Source: Mycobacterium sp. PO1
GTDB taxonomy: Bacteria; Actinomycetota; Actinomycetes; Mycobacteriales; Mycobacteriaceae
DNA length: 64,000 nucleotides
NCBI RefSeq assembly: GCF_017312405.1
Contig: NZ_BLTG01000012.1
Location: 1-64,000 of the forward strand
Reading direction: 5' to 3'
Position numbers and translations under genes: made by a program. The notes beneath the pieces are model-generated. The model searched no databases, was not told where the DNA came from, and worked only from the letters and a program-made list of their open reading frames with translations. Below, in pieces: positions 18,281 to 26,006 of the stretch. Each line of letters begins with the position of its first letter. Positions within the stretch are counted from its first letter, which is position 1.

Positions 18281-19951
18281 ATGGCGCCGGTAGGACATGA
18301 CGACGATCGACTGACCGTCGCCGGACTGCTCGACGAAGCGTTGATGTCCGGGGCCCGTGTGGTCGCCGGCGGCGACCATCTCGATCGCGAGTTGCACTGG
18401 GTGTTACCGCTTTCCGAAGTTCTCTCCCGCCACGACCCGCTCGACGGCGTCGCGGTGTACAGCCGGCCCGAAGCGTTGCTGGGCAACGGCGGCGCCCTGG
18501 CCGCCCTGGCCGCGCGCGGTGCGACCACCCTGGTCATCGACGGTGCGGCACCCGTCGACTTTCCCGGCCGGCGGTTGCCGGGGCACCTCGTCGTCATCGA
18601 GATGGCCTTCCCGGCGGGTTTCGCCGCACTGAACCGCCTGCTGGCCGAGCGTGCGCTGAGCCGCGAGGTGCACGTCATGCGCTACGCCACGCATGTGCAC
18701 GCGTCGCTGGCCGGACTGTTCCACCGCGGAGCCGGGCTGCAGCTGCTGATCCGCGAGGTCTCCAATCTGGCGCGCAATCCGGCGCTGGCGCTCGACGCAC
18801 GCGGAAACCTGGTCGCGCACCACGGCATCGCGCCGGACGTCGCCGAAGCCATCAGCGAGTCGATCCTCGGCATGCTGACCACCGATCTCCCCGCCTCGGC
18901 GCGCCGCTCGGCACACCACGACACCCGGGTCGAGACGGTCGACACGCCGGCCGGGACCTGGACGGTGGTGTCCACGGCGATCCGACTGGGCAAATCCTTC
19001 GAGGGCTGGGTCCTCGTGCTGGTGCCCAGCGACGAGCCGGGGACGCACGACCTGGCCCGGCACGTGGTGGTCACCGAGCAGGCCACGGCGATCATCGGCT
19101 CGGAGATGCTGCGCCAGCACAGCGTCGACGAGGCCGAGGAACGCGCCCGGGGTGACTTCGTCCAGGCGCTCGTGCACGGCCACTTCTCCAGCGAGCACGA
19201 CATGCGCGCCCGGGCCGAGTACCACGAGATCGACATCGATTCCCGCTTCGGCGTTTTCGTCGCACCCGGTGCGGTACCGCGCGGGGTGGACAATCCGACC
19301 GCGTCGATGGTGCGGTTGGCACGGTACGCCGCGGGCGTCGCCCCCGACCCCGCGGTGCGCTCGTATGTCACCGTCATCGGCGACGTCCTGGTGGTCGTGC
19401 GTTCCCTGCGCGGCGACGACGAGACCTCGATGCGCCGCGAGATGACCCAGTACGCCGAGGCGATGGCGGCGGAACTGGAGTCCCGTCGTGGCAGTCCGGT
19501 CGCCGTGGCCTACGGGCGTCCGGCGCGGGGCGCGGGCGAGGTGTCCGGGGGCTACCGGGAGGCCCGTGTCGCGCTGGGTATCGCGCGTCGACTGAGCCGG
19601 ACCGGGGCCATCTCGTATCAGCAACTGCGCAGCTTCACCGTCCTGGCGGACATCACCGACACCGAGCAGAGCCGCGCGCTCGTCCAGGACGTCCTGGGCC
19701 CGTTGCGGTCGGCACCTGATCTGGTCGAGACCCTGATCGGCTACCTGTCCCACGGCGGCAACGTCAACGCCACCGCGCGGGCCCTCAACGTCCACCGCAA
19801 CACCATGCTGGCCAAGCTGGACCGCATGTCACGGGCCCTGGGACTCGACATCCGGGTGCCGGACAACCAGTTCACCGTGTGGCTGGCGGTCCGCATCGAC
19901 ATGCTCGCCGACGTCCATGCGGCCGTGGACCGGGAAGCCCGCTATCGCTGA
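18281..19951 (+). CDS. PucR-family transcriptional regulator
   Basis: A 556-residue regulator with a CdaR/PucR architecture: an N-terminal sensor-like region, a central GGDEF-like segment around residues 330-420, and a C-terminal PucR-type helix-turn-helix (HTH_30), seen as YLSHGGNVNATARALNVHRN followed by TMLAKLDRMSRALGLD. Family members control purine, sugar-acid and amine catabolism in response to pathway metabolites. It is divergent from glcG and is the obvious regulator of the minus-strand operon 8029-18079. The start ATG has an AGGTGAG-like site 2 nt upstream, which is close but usable. Confidence 0.9.
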   Translation: MAPVGHDDDRLTVAGLLDEALMSGARVVAGGDHLDRELHWVLPLSEVLSRHDPLDGVAVYSRPEALLGNGGALAALAARGATTLVIDGAAPVDFPGRRLPGHLVVIEMAFPAGFAALNRLLAERALSREVHVMRYATHVHASLAGLFHRGAGLQLLIREVSNLARNPALALDARGNLVAHHGIAPDVAEAISESILGMLTTDLPASARRSAHHDTRVETVDTPAGTWTVVSTAIRLGKSFEGWVLVLVPSDEPGTHDLARHVVVTEQATAIIGSEMLRQHSVDEAEERARGDFVQALVHGHFSSEHDMRARAEYHEIDIDSRFGVFVAPGAVPRGVDNPTASMVRLARYAAGVAPDPAVRSYVTVIGDVLVVVRSLRGDDETSMRREMTQYAEAMAAELESRRGSPVAVAYGRPARGAGEVSGGYREARVALGIARRLSRTGAISYQQLRSFTVLADITDTEQSRALVQDVLGPLRSAPDLVETLIGYLSHGGNVNATARALNVHRNTMLAKLDRMSRALGLDIRVPDNQFTVWLAVRIDMLADVHAAVDREARYR

Positions 19952-19958
19952 AGCCGCC

Positions 19959-21335
19959 TCACGGCGGGTCGGCGCCGCAGAAGGAGGCGAGCAGGCCCAG
20001 CCCCGCCATCACCGCGGTCAGCGCGAACACCGCCGGATAGGACGCCAGGTGAAGCGCGATGGCCACCCACGCCGCGCCCATCGCCGAACCACCGAACCTG
20101 GCCAGGTTGTACAACCCCAGCCCGGTGCCGTGCGCACCCGCCGGCGAACGGGTCGCGCCCGTCGCGGCCGGCGTCTGGACCAGGGCGATACCCACACCGG
20201 CGAGGACCAGGATCACCGTGACGGCGACGAACACGGCGTGCGCGGCACCGAAGCGGCCCGAGACGGCTGCCGCCAGTCCCGCCTGGGCGACGATCAGCAG
20301 CACCAGGCCGGTGCGCATCACCCGGCGCGGACCGAGACGATCCAGGTAGCGACCGACCAGCGGCCCCAGCAGGGCCATCGTGGCCGGCACGGTGAGCAAC
20401 ACCAATCCGGCCGCCGAAGCGGACCTGCCCTGGGTGATGAGGTAGAGCGGGATCGCCAGCAACATCGCGCCGAGTGCGAACATCTGCGTGAACGCCGCCA
20501 CCGAGCTGCGGACGAAGCGCACCTCGGCGACGAGTCGCACGGCGACGAACGGGTTCTCGACCCGTAGGCAGTGCCAGACGAAGAAGCTCAGGACCGCCAC
20601 CGCGACGCCGAGCAGCGCCAGGACGGCGGCGGTGGTGCCCGGCGCGGGGATGAGGGCGACCCCGAGGATCAACAGGCCGGAGCCGAACGTCAGTGCGCAT
20701 GCCCCCGTCAGGTCGAACCGCATCCTGGTGCCGGGGTAGGCCGGGATGTGACGCAGCGTGCCGATCAGGCCGGCCAGCGCGACGGGCACCAACGGCACGA
20801 ACACCCACCGCCACCCCCACGCATCGGCGACGAAGCCGCCCATGGCCGGGCCCGCCGCCTGTCCGATTCCGTTGACCGAAGCCCAGGCACCCACCGCGCG
20901 GCCCCGCCTGTCCCCGTCGAACAGCCAGGTGAGCAGGCCCATCACAGCGGGGGCGAACGCGGCGGCGAGCAAACCGCCCAGGCAGCGCCAGGCGACCAGC
21001 AGCTGCAGCGAGGGGGCAGTGGCCGCGCCGACCGCGCACACCGCGGTGCCGATCAACGCCACGCAGTACACCCGGCGTCGGCCGAACCGATCCCCGATCC
21101 AGCCCACCAGCGGCATCGTGGCGGTGAACGTCAGCAGGAAACCGACCACGACGAAGACCCCGCTGCTCAGCGGGGCGTCGAACTCCTCGAGGATGGCCGG
21201 CAGCGGGACGTTGACCACGTTGTTGCTGACCGTGCCCACCAACGTGCCGGCGAGCAGCGCCGCCAGCGCCAGCGGCGTGCCGTCGCCCTGCGGCCGGCCG
21301 GCGGCGCCCGGGCGCTGAATGTCGGTGTCTGTCAT
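19959..21335 (-). CDS. Major facilitator superfamily transporter (DHA-type)
   Basis: A 458-residue MFS protein with about 12-14 predicted membrane helices. Motif A appears as GWIGDRFGRRRVY after TM2. The pattern NNVVNVPLPAILEEF in TM1 and WRWVFVPLVPVALAG resemble drug:H+ antiporters of the EmrB/QacA or Bcr/CflA groups. The substrate is not predictable. It converges on pucR with a 7-nt gap and is divergent from the permease at 21719, sharing the 383-nt region between them. Confidence 0.88.
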   Translation of the reverse strand: MTDTDIQRPGAAGRPQGDGTPLALAALLAGTLVGTVSNNVVNVPLPAILEEFDAPLSSGVFVVVGFLLTFTATMPLVGWIGDRFGRRRVYCVALIGTAVCAVGAATAPSLQLLVAWRCLGGLLAAAFAPAVMGLLTWLFDGDRRGRAVGAWASVNGIGQAAGPAMGGFVADAWGWRWVFVPLVPVALAGLIGTLRHIPAYPGTRMRFDLTGACALTFGSGLLILGVALIPAPGTTAAVLALLGVAVAVLSFFVWHCLRVENPFVAVRLVAEVRFVRSSVAAFTQMFALGAMLLAIPLYLITQGRSASAAGLVLLTVPATMALLGPLVGRYLDRLGPRRVMRTGLVLLIVAQAGLAAAVSGRFGAAHAVFVAVTVILVLAGVGIALVQTPAATGATRSPAGAHGTGLGLYNLARFGGSAMGAAWVAIALHLASYPAVFALTAVMAGLGLLASFCGADPP

Positions 21336-21718
21336 GGTCGCTCGGAGGTCACCATCGATCTGTCGGGGATGCCCGTGCGGGCCTGATATCGCGTCACGCC
21401 CACTGTCTCACCGACGGGGCCGGACCGGCAGCCTACGCCGAGGGCATCGTGCACAGCGGGGGCGACCGAATCTGAACAGTGCGCACAGCGAGCCGGAATC
21501 GGGCTCTAACACCTGCGAAGTCGCCCCGTGTCGGTTTTCGCCGACATTGTTACCTGCCTGAAACGCGCTGACACCTCACCGACAAGCTCGGAGCATATTG
21601 CACATAGGTGGCCACAAACCGGTGTGCACTGTGAGCGTTGACCGTGACGGTCGACACGCCGAGCATTCCACCAACAGACTGCACAGCCCACGAGCAGTTG
21701 CGACGAAGGGCCCTGCCT
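21336..21718. promoter_or_regulatory. Divergent intergenic region (383 nt) between the MFS gene and the second permease
   Basis: No gene was found. It holds two promoters by implication. A TGCACA (21599-21604) and its reverse complement TGTGCA (21623-21628) form a spaced inverted repeat about 90 nt before the permease start. The first arm is part of TGCACATAG, also present in the pucR promoter region. A GAAGG-like ribosome site precedes the ATG at 21719. Confidence 0.5.
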
Positions 21719-23320
21719 ATGCAAGTTCAACTGACTGCCGCGCACTGGATCTATCTGGCCGGCATCGTCGTCATCCTGATCACGATGGCGATGCGCAAGA
21801 ACATCGTGGTGCCGGCCGTGGCCGCCACGATGCTGACGGCGTGGGCGTTCTCGGGCAGCATCATCACCGGTCTGTCGTCGATCTTCAATGCCAGCCTGGT
21901 GGCCGCCCAGGAGTTGTTCAACATCTTCCTGATCATCGCGCTGGTCACCGCGATGCTCGGCGCGCTGCGCGAGATGGGGGCCGATCGGCTGATGGTGACC
22001 CCGTTCCGGCGCGTGATGCGCGCGGGCACAAGCAGTTTCCTGATCCTGGCGCTCGTCACCTACGTGATCTCGCTGTTCTTCTGGCCCACACCGGCGGTAC
22101 CGCTCGTCGGTGCCGTGCTGATCCCGGTGGCGATCCGCGCCGGCCTCACACCGCTGTCGGTGGGCATGGTGATCGCCATCGCCGGACAGGGCATGGCGTT
22201 GTCCGCCGACTACATCATCAAGGTCGCCCCCGGCATCTCGGCCACGGCGGCCGGTGTCGACCCCGACAGTGTGGCGGACAAGTCGCTGGTGCTGTCCTTG
22301 ATCGTGGGCGTGGTGGCACTGCTGGTCACCTACGTCACACAGCGCCGCACGTGGCGCAAGCCGTCGCCGGAGCTGCTCGTCGCTTGGGAGAACAAGGCCG
22401 ACAAGTTCGGCATGACCGGCGGCGAGAGCGCCGGGAGCGCGGGCAGCGGCGGCGGTGCCGCCGGTGGCGGCCAGGGTGGCCCGACGGGGGCCCGCCCCGC
22501 GGACTCGCCGGTCGATTCCGGTGGGCCCGTGACCGAGGCGCGTCCGGCGGCCGCGGCGACGCTGGTGCGCACCGAACCGGTGGCCGATCCGGCGCCGTCT
22601 GATCCGCCGAAGACGAACTCGGCCAAGGTATTCGCCGTGCTGGTCCCCACCGCCTACTTCGCCTTCATCGCCTACCTGCTGCTCGGTAAGTTCACCTCCC
22701 TGGTGCCGCCGTTGCAGGGCGGTGACGCAGCCGGGATCGTCGGCGGAATCGCGGCGCTGCTCCTGTTCGCCGCGTGCGTGACCAACGACAAGCGCAACTT
22801 CCTCGAGAGCTCCTCGGCGCACATCACCGACGGCCTGGTCTTCGCGTTCAAGGCCATGGGGATCGTGTTGCCGATCGCGGGCTTCTTCTTCATCGGCAAC
22901 GGTGATTTCGCCGGCCGCATCCTGAGCCTGCCCGAGACCGCGACCCCGCCGGCGTTTCTGTTCGACCTGATCAGCGCCGCGCAGTCGCACATCACCCCCA
23001 ACCCCGTGGTGCTGGCATTCGGCGTGCTGATCGTCGGCATCGTCGCGGGCCTCGACGGCTCCGGATTCAGCGGTCTGCCCCTGACCGGTGCGCTCGCCGG
23101 CGCGCTCGGCCCGGCCGGCGGGATGGACCCGTCGACGCTGGCGGCGATCGGCCAGATGGGCAACATCTGGTCGGGCGGTGGGACGCTCGTGGCGTGGTCG
23201 TCGTTGATCGCCGTCGCCGGTTTCGCGCGTGTTCCGGTCCTCACGCTGGCGCGTAAGTGTTTCCTGCCGGTGGTGACCGGACTCGTGCTGAGCACGGTGT
23301 TCGCGCTGCTGGTGTTCTGA
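21719..23320 (+). CDS. Multi-pass permease, paralogue of the gene at 9444-10985
   Basis: A 533-residue permease sharing clear landmarks with the island permease: AHWIYLAGIV at the N-terminus, FWPTPAVP, VIAIAGQGMALSADY, GLDGSGFSGLPLTGAL and IWSGGGTLVAWSS. The central loop (about residues 215-300) is long, very Gly/Ala/Pro-rich and poorly conserved between the paralogues. The frame is open 27 codons upstream; MQVQLTAAHW is chosen because it aligns with the paralogue's start. Expected role is secondary transport of an organic anion or amide-related substrate; the family name is not certain. Confidence 0.8.
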   Translation: MQVQLTAAHWIYLAGIVVILITMAMRKNIVVPAVAATMLTAWAFSGSIITGLSSIFNASLVAAQELFNIFLIIALVTAMLGALREMGADRLMVTPFRRVMRAGTSSFLILALVTYVISLFFWPTPAVPLVGAVLIPVAIRAGLTPLSVGMVIAIAGQGMALSADYIIKVAPGISATAAGVDPDSVADKSLVLSLIVGVVALLVTYVTQRRTWRKPSPELLVAWENKADKFGMTGGESAGSAGSGGGAAGGGQGGPTGARPADSPVDSGGPVTEARPAAAATLVRTEPVADPAPSDPPKTNSAKVFAVLVPTAYFAFIAYLLLGKFTSLVPPLQGGDAAGIVGGIAALLLFAACVTNDKRNFLESSSAHITDGLVFAFKAMGIVLPIAGFFFIGNGDFAGRILSLPETATPPAFLFDLISAAQSHITPNPVVLAFGVLIVGIVAGLDGSGFSGLPLTGALAGALGPAGGMDPSTLAAIGQMGNIWSGGGTLVAWSSLIAVAGFARVPVLTLARKCFLPVVTGLVLSTVFALLVF

Positions 23321-23328
23321 GGCCGACG

Positions 23329-24036
23329 ATGCTCGCTGTACCGGACCGCGACCGTCTCGCCCTGGCGGCGACCATGTCGTTGACCTTCGTCACCGGGGTG
23401 GTCGACGCGGTCGGCTTCCTGGCCCTGGACCGGGTGTTCACCGGCAACATGACCGGCAACATCGTGATCCTCGGAATGGGTGTCGCCGGGGCCGACGAGC
23501 TGCCGGTGTTGGGCCCGGCGGTCGCGCTCGTCGCGTTCACCGCGGCGGCGTGGGTGGCCGGGCTGGTGCTGCGCAAGCCTCGTTCACTGGACCCGCCGGG
23601 CTGGCATCACCGGGTGACGGTGCTGCTCTCGGTCGGCGCACTCGCGCTGACGGTGCTGACCGTCGTCGCGGCGTTCACCGGGTCCGAGGCGGGGCCGCTG
23701 CTCAAGGTGGTGCTCGCCGCGACGACGGCAGCGGTGATGGGTCAGCAGGCCGTCGCCGCGCGAGCGGTCGCGGTCACCGACATGACGACGGTGGTCGTCA
23801 CGTCGACGCTGGCGTCGCTGGCGGGCGAGACGTGGTCGCGCGGCGGACGGGGTGCGGTGTTCAACCGCCGGCTCGGGGCGATCGTGGCGATCTTCGCCGG
23901 CGCCCTGGTGGGCGCCCTGCTGCTGCGGATCCACGTCGCGGTGCCGTTCGGTCTGGCCGCAGCGCTCACGGCGGGCACCGCATGGCTGGGGCACCTGCGG
24001 CTGTCGCCGCGCGCGACACTGACCGCCACCGGTTGA
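23329..24036 (+). CDS. DUF1275 (YoaK-like) membrane protein
   Basis: A 235-residue protein with about six membrane helices. It has the DUF1275 N-terminal pattern TFVTGVVDAVGFLAL followed by FTGNMTGNIVILG, and the later QQAVAARAVAVTDMTTVVVTSTLA. The function is unknown. It starts 8 nt after the permease stop, so it is probably co-transcribed. It converges on the F420-type gene with a 4-nt gap, leaving no room for a conventional terminator. Confidence 0.88.
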   Translation: MLAVPDRDRLALAATMSLTFVTGVVDAVGFLALDRVFTGNMTGNIVILGMGVAGADELPVLGPAVALVAFTAAAWVAGLVLRKPRSLDPPGWHHRVTVLLSVGALALTVLTVVAAFTGSEAGPLLKVVLAATTAAVMGQQAVAARAVAVTDMTTVVVTSTLASLAGETWSRGGRGAVFNRRLGAIVAIFAGALVGALLLRIHVAVPFGLAAALTAGTAWLGHLRLSPRATLTATG

Positions 24037-24040
24037 CCCG

Positions 24041-24433
24041 TCAGTCCAGGGTCACCAGCAGCGCGGTGCGCTCCTCGCGGCCGCGTCGCATCACCCGTTC
24101 GACGACGGTGACCACGTGGAACACCAGGCCGTACTTGCGCTTGATCGCGGCCCGCACGCGGCGCACGTCGGCGTCGTCGTCGAGCACCTCCGCGTGGCCA
24201 CCGACCCGGGGTGCGCCGGCCGGCACGGAACCTGTGCGGCTGCACGGGGCGATCGACACCCTGGGGTCGCGGCGGGCGCGCTTGACCTTCCAGCTGTCCG
24301 ACGGCGTCCAGAACGCGAGCCGACCGTCCTGCTCCGCCACCCACATCGGTGTCGCGACGGCCTCACCGCTGCGCTTGTACGTCGTCAACGACACGAACTT
24401 CTGCGCCCCGAGATCGGCGACCGCGTCAACCAT
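24041..24433 (-). CDS. PPOX-class F420- or flavin-binding oxidoreductase-like protein
   Basis: A 130-residue split-barrel protein related to the mycobacterial F420/FMN-binding pyridoxamine-oxidase-like group. The segment FVSLTTYKRSGEAVATPMWVAEQDGRLAFWT is the typical N-terminal hairpin, and SDSWKVKRARRDPRVSIAPC the cofactor-phosphate strand. Cofactor choice (F420, FMN, haem or biliverdin) is not decidable. It starts 6-10 nt after the FGE stop; either the GTG at 24436 or the ATG at 24433 is possible. Confidence 0.85.
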   Translation of the reverse strand: MVDAVADLGAQKFVSLTTYKRSGEAVATPMWVAEQDGRLAFWTPSDSWKVKRARRDPRVSIAPCSRTGSVPAGAPRVGGHAEVLDDDADVRRVRAAIKRKYGLVFHVVTVVERVMRRGREERTALLVTLD

Positions 24434-24442
24434 CACACCAAC

Positions 24443-25330
24443 CTACGCGCCGGTGACGCAGCGGAAACCGATGTGGGTGGTCGCGCTGTCCTGGGATTGC
24501 GGTGAACGTGCCGACGGCCGGTACCGGTGGCAGTACTCCGGCGCGCACAGATGCGATCCACCCTTGAGCGCCTGCACCAGTGTGGGATCGGGACCCGTTG
24601 CCGGACAGCAGGTCTGAGTGCCGCCACCCATCTCGTGGTGGCCGCTGAACCGGGTCGTCGTCCACTCCCACACGTTGCCGATCATGTCGACCAGCCCGTA
24701 GCCGTTCGGCGGAAAGGTGCCGACCGGCGAGGTGCCCGCCCAGCCGAGGGCACCGTCGTTGCGGTACGGGAATCGACCCTGCCAGGTGTTGGCCATCACC
24801 TGGCCGCCGGGCGCGGGTTCCTCACCCCAGGGGTAGGTCGACGTCGATCCGCCGCGCGCCGCGAACTCCCATTCCGCTTCGGTCGGCAAGCGCCGGCCGG
24901 CCCAGCGTGCGTAGGCGGCGGCGTCGGCGTAACAGACCTGCACCACCGGGTGCTCGGGCCGGTCCGCGACGGCGTCGACGGCGCTGCCCGGTCCGAAGGG
25001 GTGCCGCCAGTCCGCGCCGGGAACCCACTGCCACCATTGACGCCAGTCGCGCAGATCGACCGGCCCGGTCGTAGGGCGGAAGACCAGCGCTCCGGGCACC
25101 AGATCCTCGGCGGCGGCGCCGGGGAACAGCGCCGGGTCGGGCGCGAGTTCGGCGACGGTCCGATAGCCGGTGTCGCCGACGAATTCGGCGAACTGCGCGT
25201 TGGTCACCGGATGGCGCTCGATCGCGAACGGGGCGACGCTGACGGTGTGGGTGGGCGCCTCTTCGGGGTAGAAGCGGGTCGAACCCATCCGGAACGTACC
25301 GCCGTCGATGTCGACGAGGTCGGTGAGCAT
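24443..25330 (-). CDS. Formylglycine-generating enzyme (sulfatase-modifying factor)
   Basis: A 295-residue FGE that oxidises the Cys of a sulfatase CxPxR motif to formylglycine using O2 and copper. The two active-site Cys, C262 and C267, appear in LKGGSHLCAPEYCHRYRPSAR. The fold landmarks GGTFRMGSTRF, RLPTEAEWEFAARGG, GNVWEWT and HIGFRCV are all present. It is the homologue of M. tuberculosis Rv0712. Its target, the arylsulfatase at 26007-28358, lies two genes upstream in the same tight operon. Confidence 0.95.
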   Translation of the reverse strand: MLTDLVDIDGGTFRMGSTRFYPEEAPTHTVSVAPFAIERHPVTNAQFAEFVGDTGYRTVAELAPDPALFPGAAAEDLVPGALVFRPTTGPVDLRDWRQWWQWVPGADWRHPFGPGSAVDAVADRPEHPVVQVCYADAAAYARWAGRRLPTEAEWEFAARGGSTSTYPWGEEPAPGGQVMANTWQGRFPYRNDGALGWAGTSPVGTFPPNGYGLVDMIGNVWEWTTTRFSGHHEMGGGTQTCCPATGPDPTLVQALKGGSHLCAPEYCHRYRPSARSPQSQDSATTHIGFRCVTGA

Positions 25331-25335
25331 GCGGT

Positions 25336-26004
25336 TCAGGGTAGGCCGATCTCGAAGTCGTCGGTCAGCAGCGCCGCCGGCTCGTCGAATCCGGGCGCGT
25401 CGGACGGTGCCGTGACGTGCACGGCGATCAGGTAGTCACGCCCGCCGGTCGGGACGTGCACGATGCGGTCGCGGTACTGGACGGTCTGCGTGCCGTCGGA
25501 CAGGATGCCGAGCAGCGTCTGCCCGGACAGTCCGCACAGCTCTCCCGGCAGCACGCTGAGCGTGGTGATGGAGCTGTCGGCGGTGAGTTGGTCGGCGTAC
25601 TCGCGGAAGGCCGTCTCCGCGTCGGCGTCGGTCGCAGCGATCGTGACCACCGCCCGCATGCCCGCCGGGCCGTTGAGTTCGGCACCGACGTCGCCGTTGC
25701 CGCCGGACATCGACCATCCGTCCGGCACGGCCACCGTGGCCGTCGGCGCGTCCGGATCGGCCACCAGGGCGACCGTGCGCACCGGCGGCAGGGACGCCGG
25801 CGCGCAGAGCGGCTCCGGGCCGGCCGACGGCCCCGGGGTCGGCACCACCCCGGGTGCGGGCTCGTCGCGCCCCGTCGTCGCGGTGGTGGTGCTGGTGCTC
25901 TGCTGCGCGCCGGGGGCGGCCACCGGCACGCCGTCGCTGCTGCGCGTGCACGCCGACCCGGCCAGCGCGACGAGCAGTACGACGACGGCGAGGCGGCGCG
26001 GCAC
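25336..26004 (-). CDS. Putative lipoprotein of unknown function
   Basis: A 222-residue protein starting MPRRLAVVVLLVALAGSAC, a signal peptide ending at a candidate lipid-modified C19; the -3 residue is Gly rather than the preferred Leu, so lipidation is likely but not certain. A Ser/Thr/Pro-rich linker (about residues 33-65) precedes a compact domain with two further Cys (C67 and the Cys of LPGELCGLSG). I do not recognise the domain. It lies between atsA (2-nt gap) and the FGE gene (5-nt gap), so it probably works with the sulfatase system at the cell surface. Confidence 0.75.
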   Translation of the reverse strand: MPRRLAVVVLLVALAGSACTRSSDGVPVAAPGAQQSTSTTTATTGRDEPAPGVVPTPGPSAGPEPLCAPASLPPVRTVALVADPDAPTATVAVPDGWSMSGGNGDVGAELNGPAGMRAVVTIAATDADAETAFREYADQLTADSSITTLSVLPGELCGLSGQTLLGILSDGTQTVQYRDRIVHVPTGGRDYLIAVHVTAPSDAPGFDEPAALLTDDFEIGLP

Positions 26005-26006
26005 CG

